NCBI GenBank assembly: GCA_028386065.3
Contig: JAKUCV010001418.1
Location: 62,001-126,000, forward strand
Direction: 5' to 3'
DNA: 64,000 bases
From: Turnera subulata
Lineage: Eukaryota > Streptophyta > Magnoliopsida > Malpighiales > Passifloraceae
In this document: piece after piece, positions 34,989 through 45,213 of the stretch
Position numbering within the stretch: position 1 is the first letter of the stretch
How the letters are laid out: each line of letters begins with the position of its first letter
Made by a program: the position numbers and the translations under genes
Notes under the pieces: model-generated
Seen by the model: only the letters and a program-made list of their open reading frames with translations
Database searches by the model: none
What the model was told of the DNA's origin: nothing

Positions 34989-35023
34989 ACCAAACCTCAC
35001 AGCTGAGACATTCACTCTCAGCC

Positions 35024-35401
35024 ATGGACTCTCCACTTCGTTCTCGAACGACTTCAGATTCCGAGAACAACAGCTACATCGATGGCAAGGCTTTCCCAAC
35101 AAGCTCCGATGAAGAGCCTCCAAAGAAACGGTTCAAGACCAACATCATCAGTCTGGAGGAGCACATGGTGGTCTCCCCAAAGCGACGGAAGAAACGTGCC
35201 AGCAAGAAGGCTGAAGATAAGAAAGGCAAGGCGGTAGCTGAAAGCAGCACTCCGCAACAGAAGTTGACGCAGCTGAACGTCTCCCTGAGGAAGATCAGCT
35301 CGGCGGTGGCACAAATTGAACTGGCGTGCGCGGAGCTGTTCCCGCACATGCAAAACGTCAAAAACCTTGTAAAAGATCTAGAGAAGCAAGTAGCTCCGTA
35401 G
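35024..35401 (+). CDS. Antisense ORF A in LARD: small basic, coiled-coil protein, unknown function
   Basis: 125 codons from the ATG at 35024; the frame is open back to an ATG at 34886, giving 171. The TATA box placement favours the shorter form. The protein starts with a Ser/Thr/Asp-rich segment, then has two basic patches resembling nuclear localisation signals (PPKKRFK and PKRRKKRASKKAEDKKGK), and ends in a heptad-like helix (LTQLNVSLRKISSAVAQIEL...LVKDLEKQV). AATAAA follows at 35436-35441. It runs against the element's own transcription. Antisense ORFs are known in some plant Gypsy elements (Grande, Retand, Ogre). I recognise no family and cannot assign a function. Confidence 0.55.
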   Translation: MDSPLRSRTTSDSENNSYIDGKAFPTSSDEEPPKKRFKTNIISLEEHMVVSPKRRKKRASKKAEDKKGKAVAESSTPQQKLTQLNVSLRKISSAVAQIELACAELFPHMQNVKNLVKDLEKQVAP

Positions 35402-35435
35402 AGTACTCTTCTCCTGTTGTAAACCGTTATGTATT

Positions 35436-35441
35436 AATAAA
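35436..35441 (+). terminator. Poly(A) signal after antisense ORF A
   Basis: AATAAAATAAG 35 bp after the stop codon of ORF A. Confidence 0.4.
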
Positions 35442-36311
35442 ATAAGTTTCATTTTGAAATCAAATCTCTTAGATTATGAATTCCCTTATCAAGATATAAA
35501 AGTTCATATTTAACTGGAAAGAAACAAAATATTTAAAACATAACAAAACCGTCATGAATAAAATCAAACATAATGATGTTATAAACAGGACTGATAAAAC
35601 GAATTATAACCAACATAAAGAAATTAAAAACAAAACAAAACTCGTTTAACCAAAATCAAAACAAAAAGAAATTAAGACAAGATATGTTTTCATGCTTGGC
35701 GCTCTAGTTCGATCGTGTCCATTCTCAATCCTGAGAAACGTGACACGTACAGTTAACGGTGACGTCGGTTAACCTCGTGAAGAAGATACCCGTCAACTCG
35801 GAAGGCGATGATCACGGGAACGTCCTGTGTCTCTCGAAGGACACGTTACCCACTTGTTCAAAATTCCGCATAAGCCAAAAACGTCTGTCAGGTCTCGCAT
35901 CTCTCCACTGTGTCCGAACAGCTGTGAGCTTGTCGCACATGCGCTCTACTCGAGATACGGTCCCATCCGTCTGGCCTCAACGGTCACGGATGCAAGTGAT
36001 AAAAGATGCAAGAAAATATAGAAAGACCATAACAAGAAAAGACAAGGTAGCCAGAGCGAAATAAAATCATGAGTTAAGAAAGGCTGAAAAACTCTGGCAT
36101 GGGTCCGAAAAACGCGTAAAGAAATAAATGCAAGCAACGGTAAATTCAAAAAAACAAAATCTTGAAAATCAAAAACGGTAATCACGCTCCCCATAAGAGC
36201 ATAAAAGAAGGAGCGGTGAGGTGTAAATCACCAAAAGCAATCAAAGCAACAAAACACTAAAGCGAAAGAAAACACCACGTTCAAAACAAAACCCCACACG
36301 TCCAAATCAAG

Positions 36312-36995
36312 ATGCCTGCTCCTTCATCCGTCTTCTTCGTCGAAGGTGCCAATCTCGGTAGGAGAAACCGTCTGGCTTACAGCATGGTCAACGAACGTGC
36401 TGAGGAGCTACCGAACGAGCTCGGCAGAATGCCACGCCTGGTCTTCGTCGACGAGCTCTACTCCTCAAGATTCTTCGTCACTCCCATGGAAGAGGTGTTC
36501 TTCCTAGAGGACCATGGGACACTGAGGACTTCCTACTACAGCTCAGCAAACTCCGTGATGTTCTTCATCTCGGATAGGCTTCAAGAGTTCAACCTGGAGT
36601 CCACTTTCCAGAATGTGGAGCAAGGCGCTTACTACCAGCTCTCAATGACAGCCCAGAGCATACCCAGAATGACTCGGCTACCTCCAACTTGGCCAAAGGT
36701 ACGGCTACTGGTGTGGAACTGCAGAGGAGTGGCAAGACGTGCACAAGAGTTCTCACGCACCCTGAGGGACTTGAAGAACCAGTACAAGCCCAACATGGTT
36801 CTTCTGACGGAGACGCAGTGGCAACCACGGGACGATCACGGTCTGATTCCACTCCGGTTCCCTCAAGCTAACCGGTTCGAGATTCCTGGCCAGCGCGACA
36901 GAGGCGGCATGTGGTTCTCTTGGAGCGACAGAGTCACGGTCAACGTCAACAGCGATCCAAACAGCTTCCGTGTCAACGTCGTTGCAAACCGTTAA
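36312..36995 (+). CDS. Antisense ORF B in LARD: novel N-terminus plus partial endonuclease-like segment
   Basis: 227 codons. Residues 1-130 match nothing I know (PSSVFFVEGANLGRRNRLAY, several F/Y-rich strands). From about residue 138, VRLLVWNCRGVARRAQEF, then YKPNMVLLTETQW, then GGMWFSWSDRVTVNV resembles the first third of the exonuclease-endonuclease-phosphatase domain of plant LINE ORF2 (WNCRG, PDIL.L.ET, GG.W..W). The ORF stops before the later catalytic Asp/His motifs, so catalysis is not expected. A TATA-like ATAAAAGA lies at 36201-36208. It may be a captured fragment or a retrotransposon accessory protein. The long open frame with balanced codon use suggests past selection. Confidence 0.6.
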   Translation: MPAPSSVFFVEGANLGRRNRLAYSMVNERAEELPNELGRMPRLVFVDELYSSRFFVTPMEEVFFLEDHGTLRTSYYSSANSVMFFISDRLQEFNLESTFQNVEQGAYYQLSMTAQSIPRMTRLPPTWPKVRLLVWNCRGVARRAQEFSRTLRDLKNQYKPNMVLLTETQWQPRDDHGLIPLRFPQANRFEIPGQRDRGGMWFSWSDRVTVNVNSDPNSFRVNVVANR

Positions 36996-37147
36996 ATGTA
37001 TTTTTATTTTTATAAAATATCAAAATCCATGTATTATTTCCCTTTTTATAAAATATAAAATATCAATGTAATATTTCTGTTGTACTTCCAATATTATCAA
37101 TATCAATAATATTCGTATTTTCGCATATTTATGGCATCATTTACCTC

Positions 37148-37193
37148 ATATGTGTATGTTCCGCGACAGCTGGCGTCCCTCGACTGGATCCAT
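37148..37193 (-). pseudogene. Possible gag start relic of the LARD element
   Basis: About 110 nt downstream of the primer site in element sense, an ATG opens MDPVEGRQLSRNIHI and then a stop. Its position suits a truncated gag start codon left after loss of the coding domain. No other gag similarity is seen, so this is tentative. Confidence 0.25.
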
Positions 37194-37290
37194 AATGCAC
37201 TAACTAAATGATGTAAAATATAAACAAATGGAGCGAACTATGCTAACAAGACAACAACACACATAGACTGCCCGACAAGACCTAACGCCC

Positions 37291-37302
37291 GCTCCGCTAC
37301 CA
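37291..37302 (-). other. Primer binding site of the LARD element
   Basis: TGGTAGCGGAGC on the minus strand, 3 nt from the right (5') LTR. It differs at two positions from the usual plant initiator-Met site TGGTATCAGAGC and is identical to the site in the TRIM at 13959-13970. Confidence 0.8.
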
Positions 37303-37305
37303 AAA

Positions 37306-40039
37306 TGAGACGCCCCAACCCGTATTTACCGTACACAGTAAACACAAGCCGGAACTGTGACAACCCGACCCAACAAAGCCCAAGCATACAGTGTGAACTA
37401 CAATAACTCGGCCCAATGGCCCAAAATAGTAAAACAACATAAATAATAAATCCCGGCCCAATGGCCCAATAATAGTGAAAACATGCACAGCGGAAGACTC
37501 TTAACTCACATGACAACATATGCAAAACCCAGTGCGACTAATGGATCCGAGTCCTGTCCGAGGGTACGCATCAGCTCGCCCGGTACGTTCCTGCACTACA
37601 AGCAACTCATCCTACGGGATGAAAGCCCGCAGGTGAGGGGTGAGTCCGAAGTGCTCACGACAATGGAAAGACGATCAGTATGCACACTAAAAATTACTCA
37701 AGTCCAAAAACAATCAAAAACCGACCAAAAGACTCAACAAAATCCAATTATCCAATTTTATCTTTTCCGGGCCCCGTCACGGATAAGCTAGGATCGTACC
37801 AGGTTATCAACCTGTTCCTGGTGCCAGATCAAAAAGAACCTGGGATCAACATCCCAATATCAAACTCAGGGATCAACATCCCAATCAACCGGCATCAACA
37901 TGCCCATCACAAGTGACCCAGATCATGGCACCACAAAACAGTCACAAACCATCCGGTCGTACCTCTACTTACCACGTGTCAATTATATTACTGTCGTCAA
38001 AAACCAAACTCAGGGATCGACATCCCCTAACTAAAATATCGAGGATCGACATCCTCATCACAATTCATTATTAATCCGTTATACTTAATCCAAAAGACAC
38101 AGAAATTCGATACGGGGATAAACATCCCAAAATACCAAACAAGCACCGGGATAGACATCCCGAGCCAAAACACAACAAAACCACAGCATCCAACAATGCA
38201 ACAACACCAAACACAATAACCGAGTAATAAGGCACATATTGAAGGAAATCCATCCTCACCTTGGCCGATTACTCAACTTCGGAAACAATGACCGGTCCGA
38301 CGCCGGCTCCTCGGGAAACTGCCCGATATCCAAAAACCTATACAACAAAATCATACATACACATAAATGCTCATAAGAGTATGTCATGATGCCAATATTA
38401 CGAATTAATCCCATCCCGATTCTTATCCTTTATTATTTCCATCTTTTACCAAAAATAATTAACCGTACGTATTTCCGAATATAATTTCAGTACCATACTT
38501 TAATTAAAAATCTTTTCAAAATATTTTCATAAATAATTATAATTTACCAAGATAATAATCATCATAATTTTTCCAGAAAATAACAACCTATTTATAATTT
38601 TCAGAAATTATTTATAAAGTATTTATCTTTTCTAAATATATATACAATTTAATTTTCCAACACAAAATATAATTAACTTTAATTTCCAAAATACATATTT
38701 ATATACATATACCAAAATTATAATTTTCCAGACGAAAATAATATACATATTAATTTTCCAGAAATTATTTCTATGGTATTTATATTTTTTTCCCAATTAA
38801 TAATAGTTTTCCAAAACATAACTTAATTATTTAACAAAGTATATATATATTTCAAAATCATAAACCATAACACAAAATTACCATATTTTTCGAAATATAA
38901 AAATACATATTTTTTTCCAGAAATTAATTAACAGAAATTAATTATATAAGCATTTATATATATATATATAAAATCAAAAAGAAAGATCCGGATCGCAACC
39001 CATGAAGGCGCGACCCGGCCGTTGGAAACGGGCTAAACCCGACTCACCTAGCGGGTTGAGCAGCAGGGACGGCGGCGGAGGACGCGACGCAGAGCGAGGG
39101 TGGCCTCATGAGACGCGGCGAGAGGCGGCGACTCGAGGGAGGCTGAGAAAGAGGCGCGACGTCGGCAGGCGGCGGTGCAGCGGCGCAGAGAGTGAGATCC
39201 GTGGGTTTCCTCCGGGTCGTCGGCGCGTCAGCGAGCTGCAGGCGGTGGAACGTGGCGGGACCGGCAGGGGTATGGTCGCGACGGCGCGGGGAATCCGGCG
39301 GTGGTTGCGGGGAATCCGGCGGTGGTTGCGGTGTGGCGAGAAGACGGCCGGAACTCTTCCCCATGTATAGTAACAGAGGGGTGGCGGTGAACAGTGCTAT
39401 CGGGTTTCTTTTTTTCCATTTTCTGTAATTTCTTCCTTTTTCTTCTTTTTTTCTCTATTTTCTTCTTCTTTTTCTGTATTTTCCGATTTTTCCTCTCTTT
39501 TTTTTTCTTTCTTTTTTTGTTTATCCTCCCTCTCTGATTTCTTTTTTTCCTATTTTCTCTGTTTTTGTTTTTATTATTTTTTTCTATTTTCTTTTCATTT
39601 TTTTCCTCTTTTTTTTTCTTTTTCTCTCCTTTTCTTTTTCCTCTCCTTTTCTTTTTCTCTTTTTTTTTTTCTTCCTCTCTTCTTCACCTCCTCCGGCTGC
39701 CTTCCTCCTTAAATAATAGAAAATTTACTATTTGGCATGTGAATATCAATAATACGATTCGTCCGTATTACGGGCGAATCCGATCCGGACCAGAAAATAA
39801 CTGATACTCCCTTAGTTATTTTCCGGTGTGATTTTCTGAGAAATTCCAAAACCCGAAAAATACCAACTTAGTTCCGAAAAATCCACGGGAAAATCACGAG
39901 CGCGGGAAAACCCTCGGTTTCAAAAGACGACTCCCGATTTACCTTGAATTAATTATCCAAGATTAATTCAACAGTAAATCACGATAAATAGACTTTTACA
40001 GTCCGGTAAAAATCCAAAATTTTTACCCGGGATGTTACA
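37306..40039 (-). repeat. Right LTR (5' LTR of the LARD element)
   Basis: 2734 bp, nearly identical to the left LTR. It contains the matching hairpin array at 37800-38162, an extra 21-bp copy of CGGGGAATCCGGCGGTGGTTG around 39290-39335, and the segment CTCGGTTTCAAAAGACGACTC near 39913 that the left LTR lost. Its end reads CGGGATGTTACA. Confidence 0.92.
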
Positions 40040-40044
40040 TTAAA

Positions 40045-41090
40045 ATACCAATTGCATGAAATTTGGAGTAACTTGGCCATGATGATTGAAATAAGGGAGC
40101 TATATAATTATAAATTAGAAAAAAAGTAGAAAAAATTTCAAAATGTGCACATTAGGGTACGGGCCTAATCACTGTGCACTAGGAAGAATGTTACCACGAT
40201 TCAAGGCCATGTTATTCCTCCTTTTACAGTTCTAGTTAGGAAGATCTAGCATATCTTAGTAAGATACTCCATGTAAGGACAAAATCAAATCTATATTAAG
40301 TTGGTTGTAATAATAAAATGGCATACTCATTTGCAATATTTCAACCAATCAAGTAATTTTTTCTCTTGGAAATATTTTTTTCTTATTTTAAGAATTACTG
40401 ATTCACCATATATTATTTCACTAGAACATTATTAGCGTCATAAAATTACCCTGAATTAAGCGATCAACCAATGAGATTATATGCACACAAACATATATAC
40501 AAGAATTTTTTAATTATGTACTTATTAGCTGCATATTTGTTGGATTTCACGTATACACGTGTGAATGACTTGTCGTCGATGTCACATGGGTTCGTTGATC
40601 TCTTTACATCTCACCAGAAACATTAAAAGAGTATAGTAAAAGTAGTAAAACTAGACAATATATATATATATATATATATCATCCCGACAAAAAGATTGTA
40701 CAATTTTACTCAAAAAAACCAAAGATTATATAATTTATTATACTATAAACTACCTTTATTTTCATCTAAATTTATTTTTAAAAATTTATGTAGGTTCTAA
40801 ATCAACTAAAAAAGATTTTGGGTAGACATTTTTTCTTTGAATTTTTTTTGACATATTTTTCTATGAAATTTTATGAGTAATCTTTTCTGGTTTTTTATGG
40901 ACAGTGCACATCTTTATATTATTTATTATGTCTGTAAATTTTTACACTATTCTCAAAAGAATGAAGAAAAAAAATTAAATTAAACAATTACTATGATATT
41001 TTTATAATAATTTTCTTAATTGGAGGGATAGCCATTTCCATTTTTAGACAAAGGACCCCACATTATTATTTAGGATTCTCAGACAGCTGC
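40045..41090. other. Intergenic, AT-rich
   Basis: No gene recognised. A short (TA)n run lies at about 40660-40679. The last part probably holds the promoter of the F-box gene, whose transcribed leader may start near 41090. Confidence 0.5.
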
Positions 41091-41784
41091 GGACGCACAC
41101 GGAGGGAGACTGAGAGTCGTGCTTTACCTTTCACTCTGTAGCTATCTTGATTCTTAGTTCAACGGTAACTTCTGTAATGTCTCTCTATGTACTGGAACAT
41201 CTGTATATATATTTATATCTATGTTTTATGTTTATGCTTGTGTACTGCGTGTGTGGTTTTCTTCATTTTTATTTGAGGTTTGACCCGGTTGTTGTTTGGG
41301 TTTAAGTGGAAGCCAAATCTATACGTTCTTTCTTGCTTTGATCATTTGTAGTTGTATCTCTTTTTGTTTGATATTATCGTGAGTGATTGTCTGTTTGGTT
41401 GGCTGAAGGAATTGGGAGAAGTATGTTTAGTTGATGTTTGGTAGGAATTCTGGGACACTACTCCCTTGTATTACCCTGTGTAAACTTATAATTTGCTCAA
41501 AGGGACTTAGAATAAAGCAAAGGTGACCTGGGTTTTTGTTCTACGATCGAAGTGATTGCGGGTTTTGATTTGGTTTCTGTTAATTGCCAAAAAACCTATT
41601 CTTTTCTCTTTTTTGTTGGAAGAAATGTTTTTTCCTTCTGTATCCTTTGACAGTCACTTCTTGCTCAGTGTTTGAAAAATGGGTTTTAAGGTCTAATACT
41701 TTGAATGCATTTGCTCGATTAGGGTGGATTTTTGTGGATTGATGAGATTCAAGTGCATGAAGTTTTGCATTGAATCTTGTAAAA

Positions 41785-42382
41785 TTTTCCATTTTTCATC
41801 TTTGTAAAGATGGCATGTGTTTTGCATTTCCTTTCTTTAACGAATGCGCAGCTAGTTTTCATGCTTGGTTATGCAATAGAGAATGTCGTGCGAAGATGGA
41901 ATGTGATTTGGATTTCCTTTTCTAACGATTCTGCCGCGAGTTTTCATGTTTGGTTATGGAAGAGAATGTTGTAAACTTGTACATTTCTCATATTTGCAGT
42001 GATGGTATGTGATTGGCATTTCCTTGTTCTAATGAATGCGGCGCCAGTTTTCGTGTTTGGTTTTGCAATAGAAATGTTGTAAGTTTTTCCATTTCTCATC
42101 TTTGCAGAGATGGTATATGATCTGCATTTCCTTTTTCAATGAATGCGGTGCGAGCTTTCGTGTTTGGTTATGTAATAGAGAATGTTGTATGCTTGTCCAT
42201 TTCTCATCTTTGCAGAGATGGTATGTGATTTGCATTTCATTGTTCTAATGAATGCGGCGCAAGTTTTCGTGCTTGCTTAGACTGTTGTAAACTTTTCCAT
42301 TTCTCATCTTTGCAAAGATGGTATGTGATTTGCATTTCCTTTTTTAATGAATGAGGTGCGAGTTTTCGTGTTTGGTTTTGCA
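41785..42382 (+). repeat. Tandem array of ~105-bp units in the probable 5'-UTR intron of the F-box gene
   Basis: About six diverged units share TTTCTCATCTTTGCAGAGATG, GTATGTGATTTGCATTTCC, AATGAATGCGG and GTTTTCGTGTTTGGTT. Spacing between equivalent points at 41999, 42107 and 42215 is 108 bp. One unit (about 41889-41978) lacks its first part. In several units TTTGCAG (acceptor-like) is followed 5 nt later by GTATGT (donor-like). The array lies upstream of an acceptor TTTCTTTTGCAG ending at 42740. Confidence 0.8.
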
Positions 42383-42795
42383 GTAGGACTCATAATCTAG
42401 CTTGTAAATTCATTTATGGAAAGTGCGTTGGTGTTTCACATAACAGTCGTGGCAACATCTTGCTTGAGGATTATAAGATGGAGGTCGGTCATAGTTGTAA
42501 ATGCATGGTTATCATAAATGAATAATGTGAATCTCAACTTCTGCAAGATTCATACAGTTGCAATTCTGGATTTGATTTTGCTTTTACCTTAAATAACAGT
42601 GGCCTGTGTTCTATTACTCTTTTTTTCCATTATCGTGTTTCTTTTTTCTTTGAAAGTCTTGCTATAGTAAAAAATGGAAGGGAATACCCAGAAGAATTAG
42701 TGTCAAGAAAAGGTGTTGTAATTAGTCCTTTCTTTTGCAGGCTTAGTGTGCATTTTCTCTAAAGTGTCTAGCTTACCTTGTGGCAAGGGTGATCT

Positions 42796-44320
42796 ATGGA
42801 AAAAGTAAGGAGGAAGCATGACAAATCCATTGAGCGGTCAGAGATAGATAGAATTAGCAATCTACCATGGGATGTATTAGACACCATCCTTGTGAACCTG
42901 TCATTAAAAGATGCTGCAAGGACTAGTATCTTGTCAAAGAAGTGGAGGTATAAGTGGACTAGCCTTTCACAGTACATTGTTGATGATAAATGCATTCCCA
43001 GTTCAGTAATGGACAAAGCAGCCAGGTGGGTAGAGATAAAGAAAATTATTGATCAAGTTCGATCCAATCACAGTGGTCCGATAGAGAAATTCAAGCTGAC
43101 AGCTTATTGCCGTCCAGATTATTCCGATTTGAATCAGTGGATAACATTTTTGACAGAGAAAGGCATCAAGGAATTAAGCATCCAGGAGTTCAGTCTCATT
43201 GCACATTTTAAGCTGCCTCCTTGCATTTTCAGCTGTCCAAAACTCACTTGCTTGGAGCTTTACGGTTGCGTGTTGAGGCTTCCTTCTTCATTCAGAGGAT
43301 TCGATTGCCTCAAGACCCTTCAGCTCAGTCAAGTTTCCATAACAAGCGACACACTAGAACTATTAGTCAGCAATTGCTATGTTCTTGAGAGGCTGACTCT
43401 GTTGAACATTGATCATCTATCTTTTGTGAAGATCCATAACCCAAACCTGAAATATGTTAAAATAGATTCTAAATTTGGAGATATCTGTCTTGGCAATGGT
43501 CCCCATCTTGCCAGCGTAGATATCCGCATGATTCCCATACATGATGGAAGGGCCATACATCAGCCACCTGAGGAGAAAGAAAGCAACCTAGTCAGAGTTT
43601 TGGGTTCTTTCCATGGTACAAAAAGGCTCAGCTTATCCAATCAATTTCTCGAGGTATTTATTTTTTCTTGGGTCTTGGAAGTTTCTTTCTTCATTATCCT
43701 CCAGCAAACAATTATGCTCATTTGATAAATTTTTCTTCATTCTTGTGTTCCTAGTTTCTGGTTAATGTTTTTGTACCTCCAAGACTGCCTCTTTTGGCCA
43801 GCCTACTATCCCTCAGCCTAAGAGAAATAAGGTTTACCCATATAAAAGACATTGTGGCATCCATATTCATAATCCGGAGCGCCCCAAATTTAAGTGACCT
43901 TCATGTCACGGTAAGTTTACTCACAAAAGAATGATTCAAATGTTCGGCGGTCAATTACATTAACATTAAGTCATCAAGAATTTGCTCTTCTTCTTGCTTT
44001 TTACGCTTACTGTTGAAAATGACTCCTCTCTTCTTGGCCCTGCTCAGGTTGAAACTTCGGATGAGGTTTATGACCCTGTCATGGAACTGATGACTCAATG
44101 CTACTGTGGCATCTATTTCAGCCATCTCAAAGTGATAAATATTAGAGGCATCTTTGGCACAGAAATAGAATGGGAGTTTATAAAATTTCTGCTGTGCCAT
44201 TCTCCAGTGCTTGAGTCCATGACAATTGTAAAATACATAGGTGACAGGATTCCTGAATGGCAGTTGCTGGGTGTTGATCGTGCTTCAAACCATGTGAAGT
44301 TCACAAGTTTAAGCTTATAG
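42796..44320 (+). CDS. F-box/LRR (FBD-type) protein, At1g13570-like
   Basis: Three coding exons, 42796-43653, 43755-43910 and 44048-44320, all phase 0 with GT-AG borders (GAG/GTATTT, CCTAG/TTT, ACG/GTAAGT, CTCAG/GTT), giving 428 residues. An F-box lies at about 16-60 (DRISNLPWDVLDTILVNLSLKDAARTSILSKKWRYKWTSL split as usual), followed by irregular leucine-rich repeats (PPCIFSCPKLTCLELYGC, LETL-type turns) and a C-terminal FBD-like segment (FLLCHSPVLESMTIV). Such proteins are substrate adaptors of SCF ubiquitin ligases; the substrate is unknown. A 5'-UTR intron ending at 42740 is likely. Length matches Arabidopsis At1g13570-type proteins. No defect seen. Confidence 0.9.
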
Positions 44321-45213
44321 TATCCATCTTCGGGCATTGCCTTTCTTTTTGTAGTTTCTCTAGATATTCATGGGAGTTAGTTGTGTCCGCGTTCTTCTAT
44401 GGGGTAGTTAGCTAGCTACTAGCTACCCTTTTGGATATTCCAGTAAGTTACCAATTTTTTCATGTTTTTCTTCTATGATAAAATTCGCATTACTGCAATG
44501 TTTGAATGTAGAATTCTTTTGACAAAAAAAAAGTTGTATTCTTTTGTTTATTCTAGAATAAGGAATGTGCGTGCACTCTTATTATTGTCAATGAATTGTA
44601 ATGCGAATAACAATGCGAGGAGCAATGCATTGAAAGCGTTTAAGAGTGGAAGGCAAGGCCCGAGTTCAGTAATCCATGCTTGTTTTGATGCAATTTAGGA
44701 ATCATCGGGGCTTGAGTAACAGCTAAGTAGAGGTTGAGTCTGGTTCTTCGTGATATAGAGTTGGGTTGGATTTTGAAGAGCGTGAGCTAATAGTATAGGC
44801 CTAAAGGATGTACTAAGAAGAAGCTCACAAATTGAGTGTATTGTATTATCAGGCTTTCCACTAGGTGCAACGTTGAATTTGAGAGTTCATACGGTTGATT
44901 AATGTAAGGCAGGCATTTGAAACTAGGGACAAAGGTTCAAGCTGTTTTTTAATAGAATTTGCACCCATTACATGGAACAAGTCAATCTGCAGGGTCAGTT
45001 TCTCAACCCATTAACCTGTACATTGGACCAGAAAAAAGAACACATCAAAGCCCTTTTGAGCTTCGATATCCCACTATCATCCAACAAGAATCAACTCGCT
45101 ATAATCATAACCCCTATTTCACCTATAACTTTTCTAAACTGATAAAGCTAAAAGCTTCTCTCAAAAAGACCAAAAAAAGTGAAAAAACAGAATGTTCTTA
45201 GACACAAAAGTAG
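44321..45213. other. Convergent intergenic space between F-box and NIK genes
   Basis: Holds the 3' UTRs of two convergent genes. No further gene seen. Confidence 0.6.

Larger units (their letters stand above)
32150..40039 (-). mobile_element. Complete LARD-type LTR retrotransposon (7.9 kb), Gypsy-like, no gag-pol
   Basis: Two near-identical LTRs (32150-34837 and 37306-40039) begin TGAGACGCCCC and end TGTTACA on the plus strand, flanked by the 5-bp duplication TTAAA (32145-32149, 40040-40044). The primer site lies beside the right LTR and the purine-tract/3' end beside the left, so the element reads on the minus strand. The 3' end motif (minus: AATTTCGGGGACGAAATTC, then AAGGTGGGTAG, then TGTAACA) is typical of Ty3/Gypsy elements. 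The 2468-bp interior lacks gag, protease, RT and integrase, so it must depend on another element. High LTR identity suggests a fairly recent insertion. Confidence 0.93.

Noticed and set aside
35759..36064. 101-codon ORF between antisense ORFs A and B
   Set aside because: No domain, no clear promoter, overlapping open frames on both strands; probably chance.
42029..42235. 68-codon minus-strand ORF with internal repeat
   Set aside because: A direct product of the ~105-bp tandem repeat upstream of the F-box gene.
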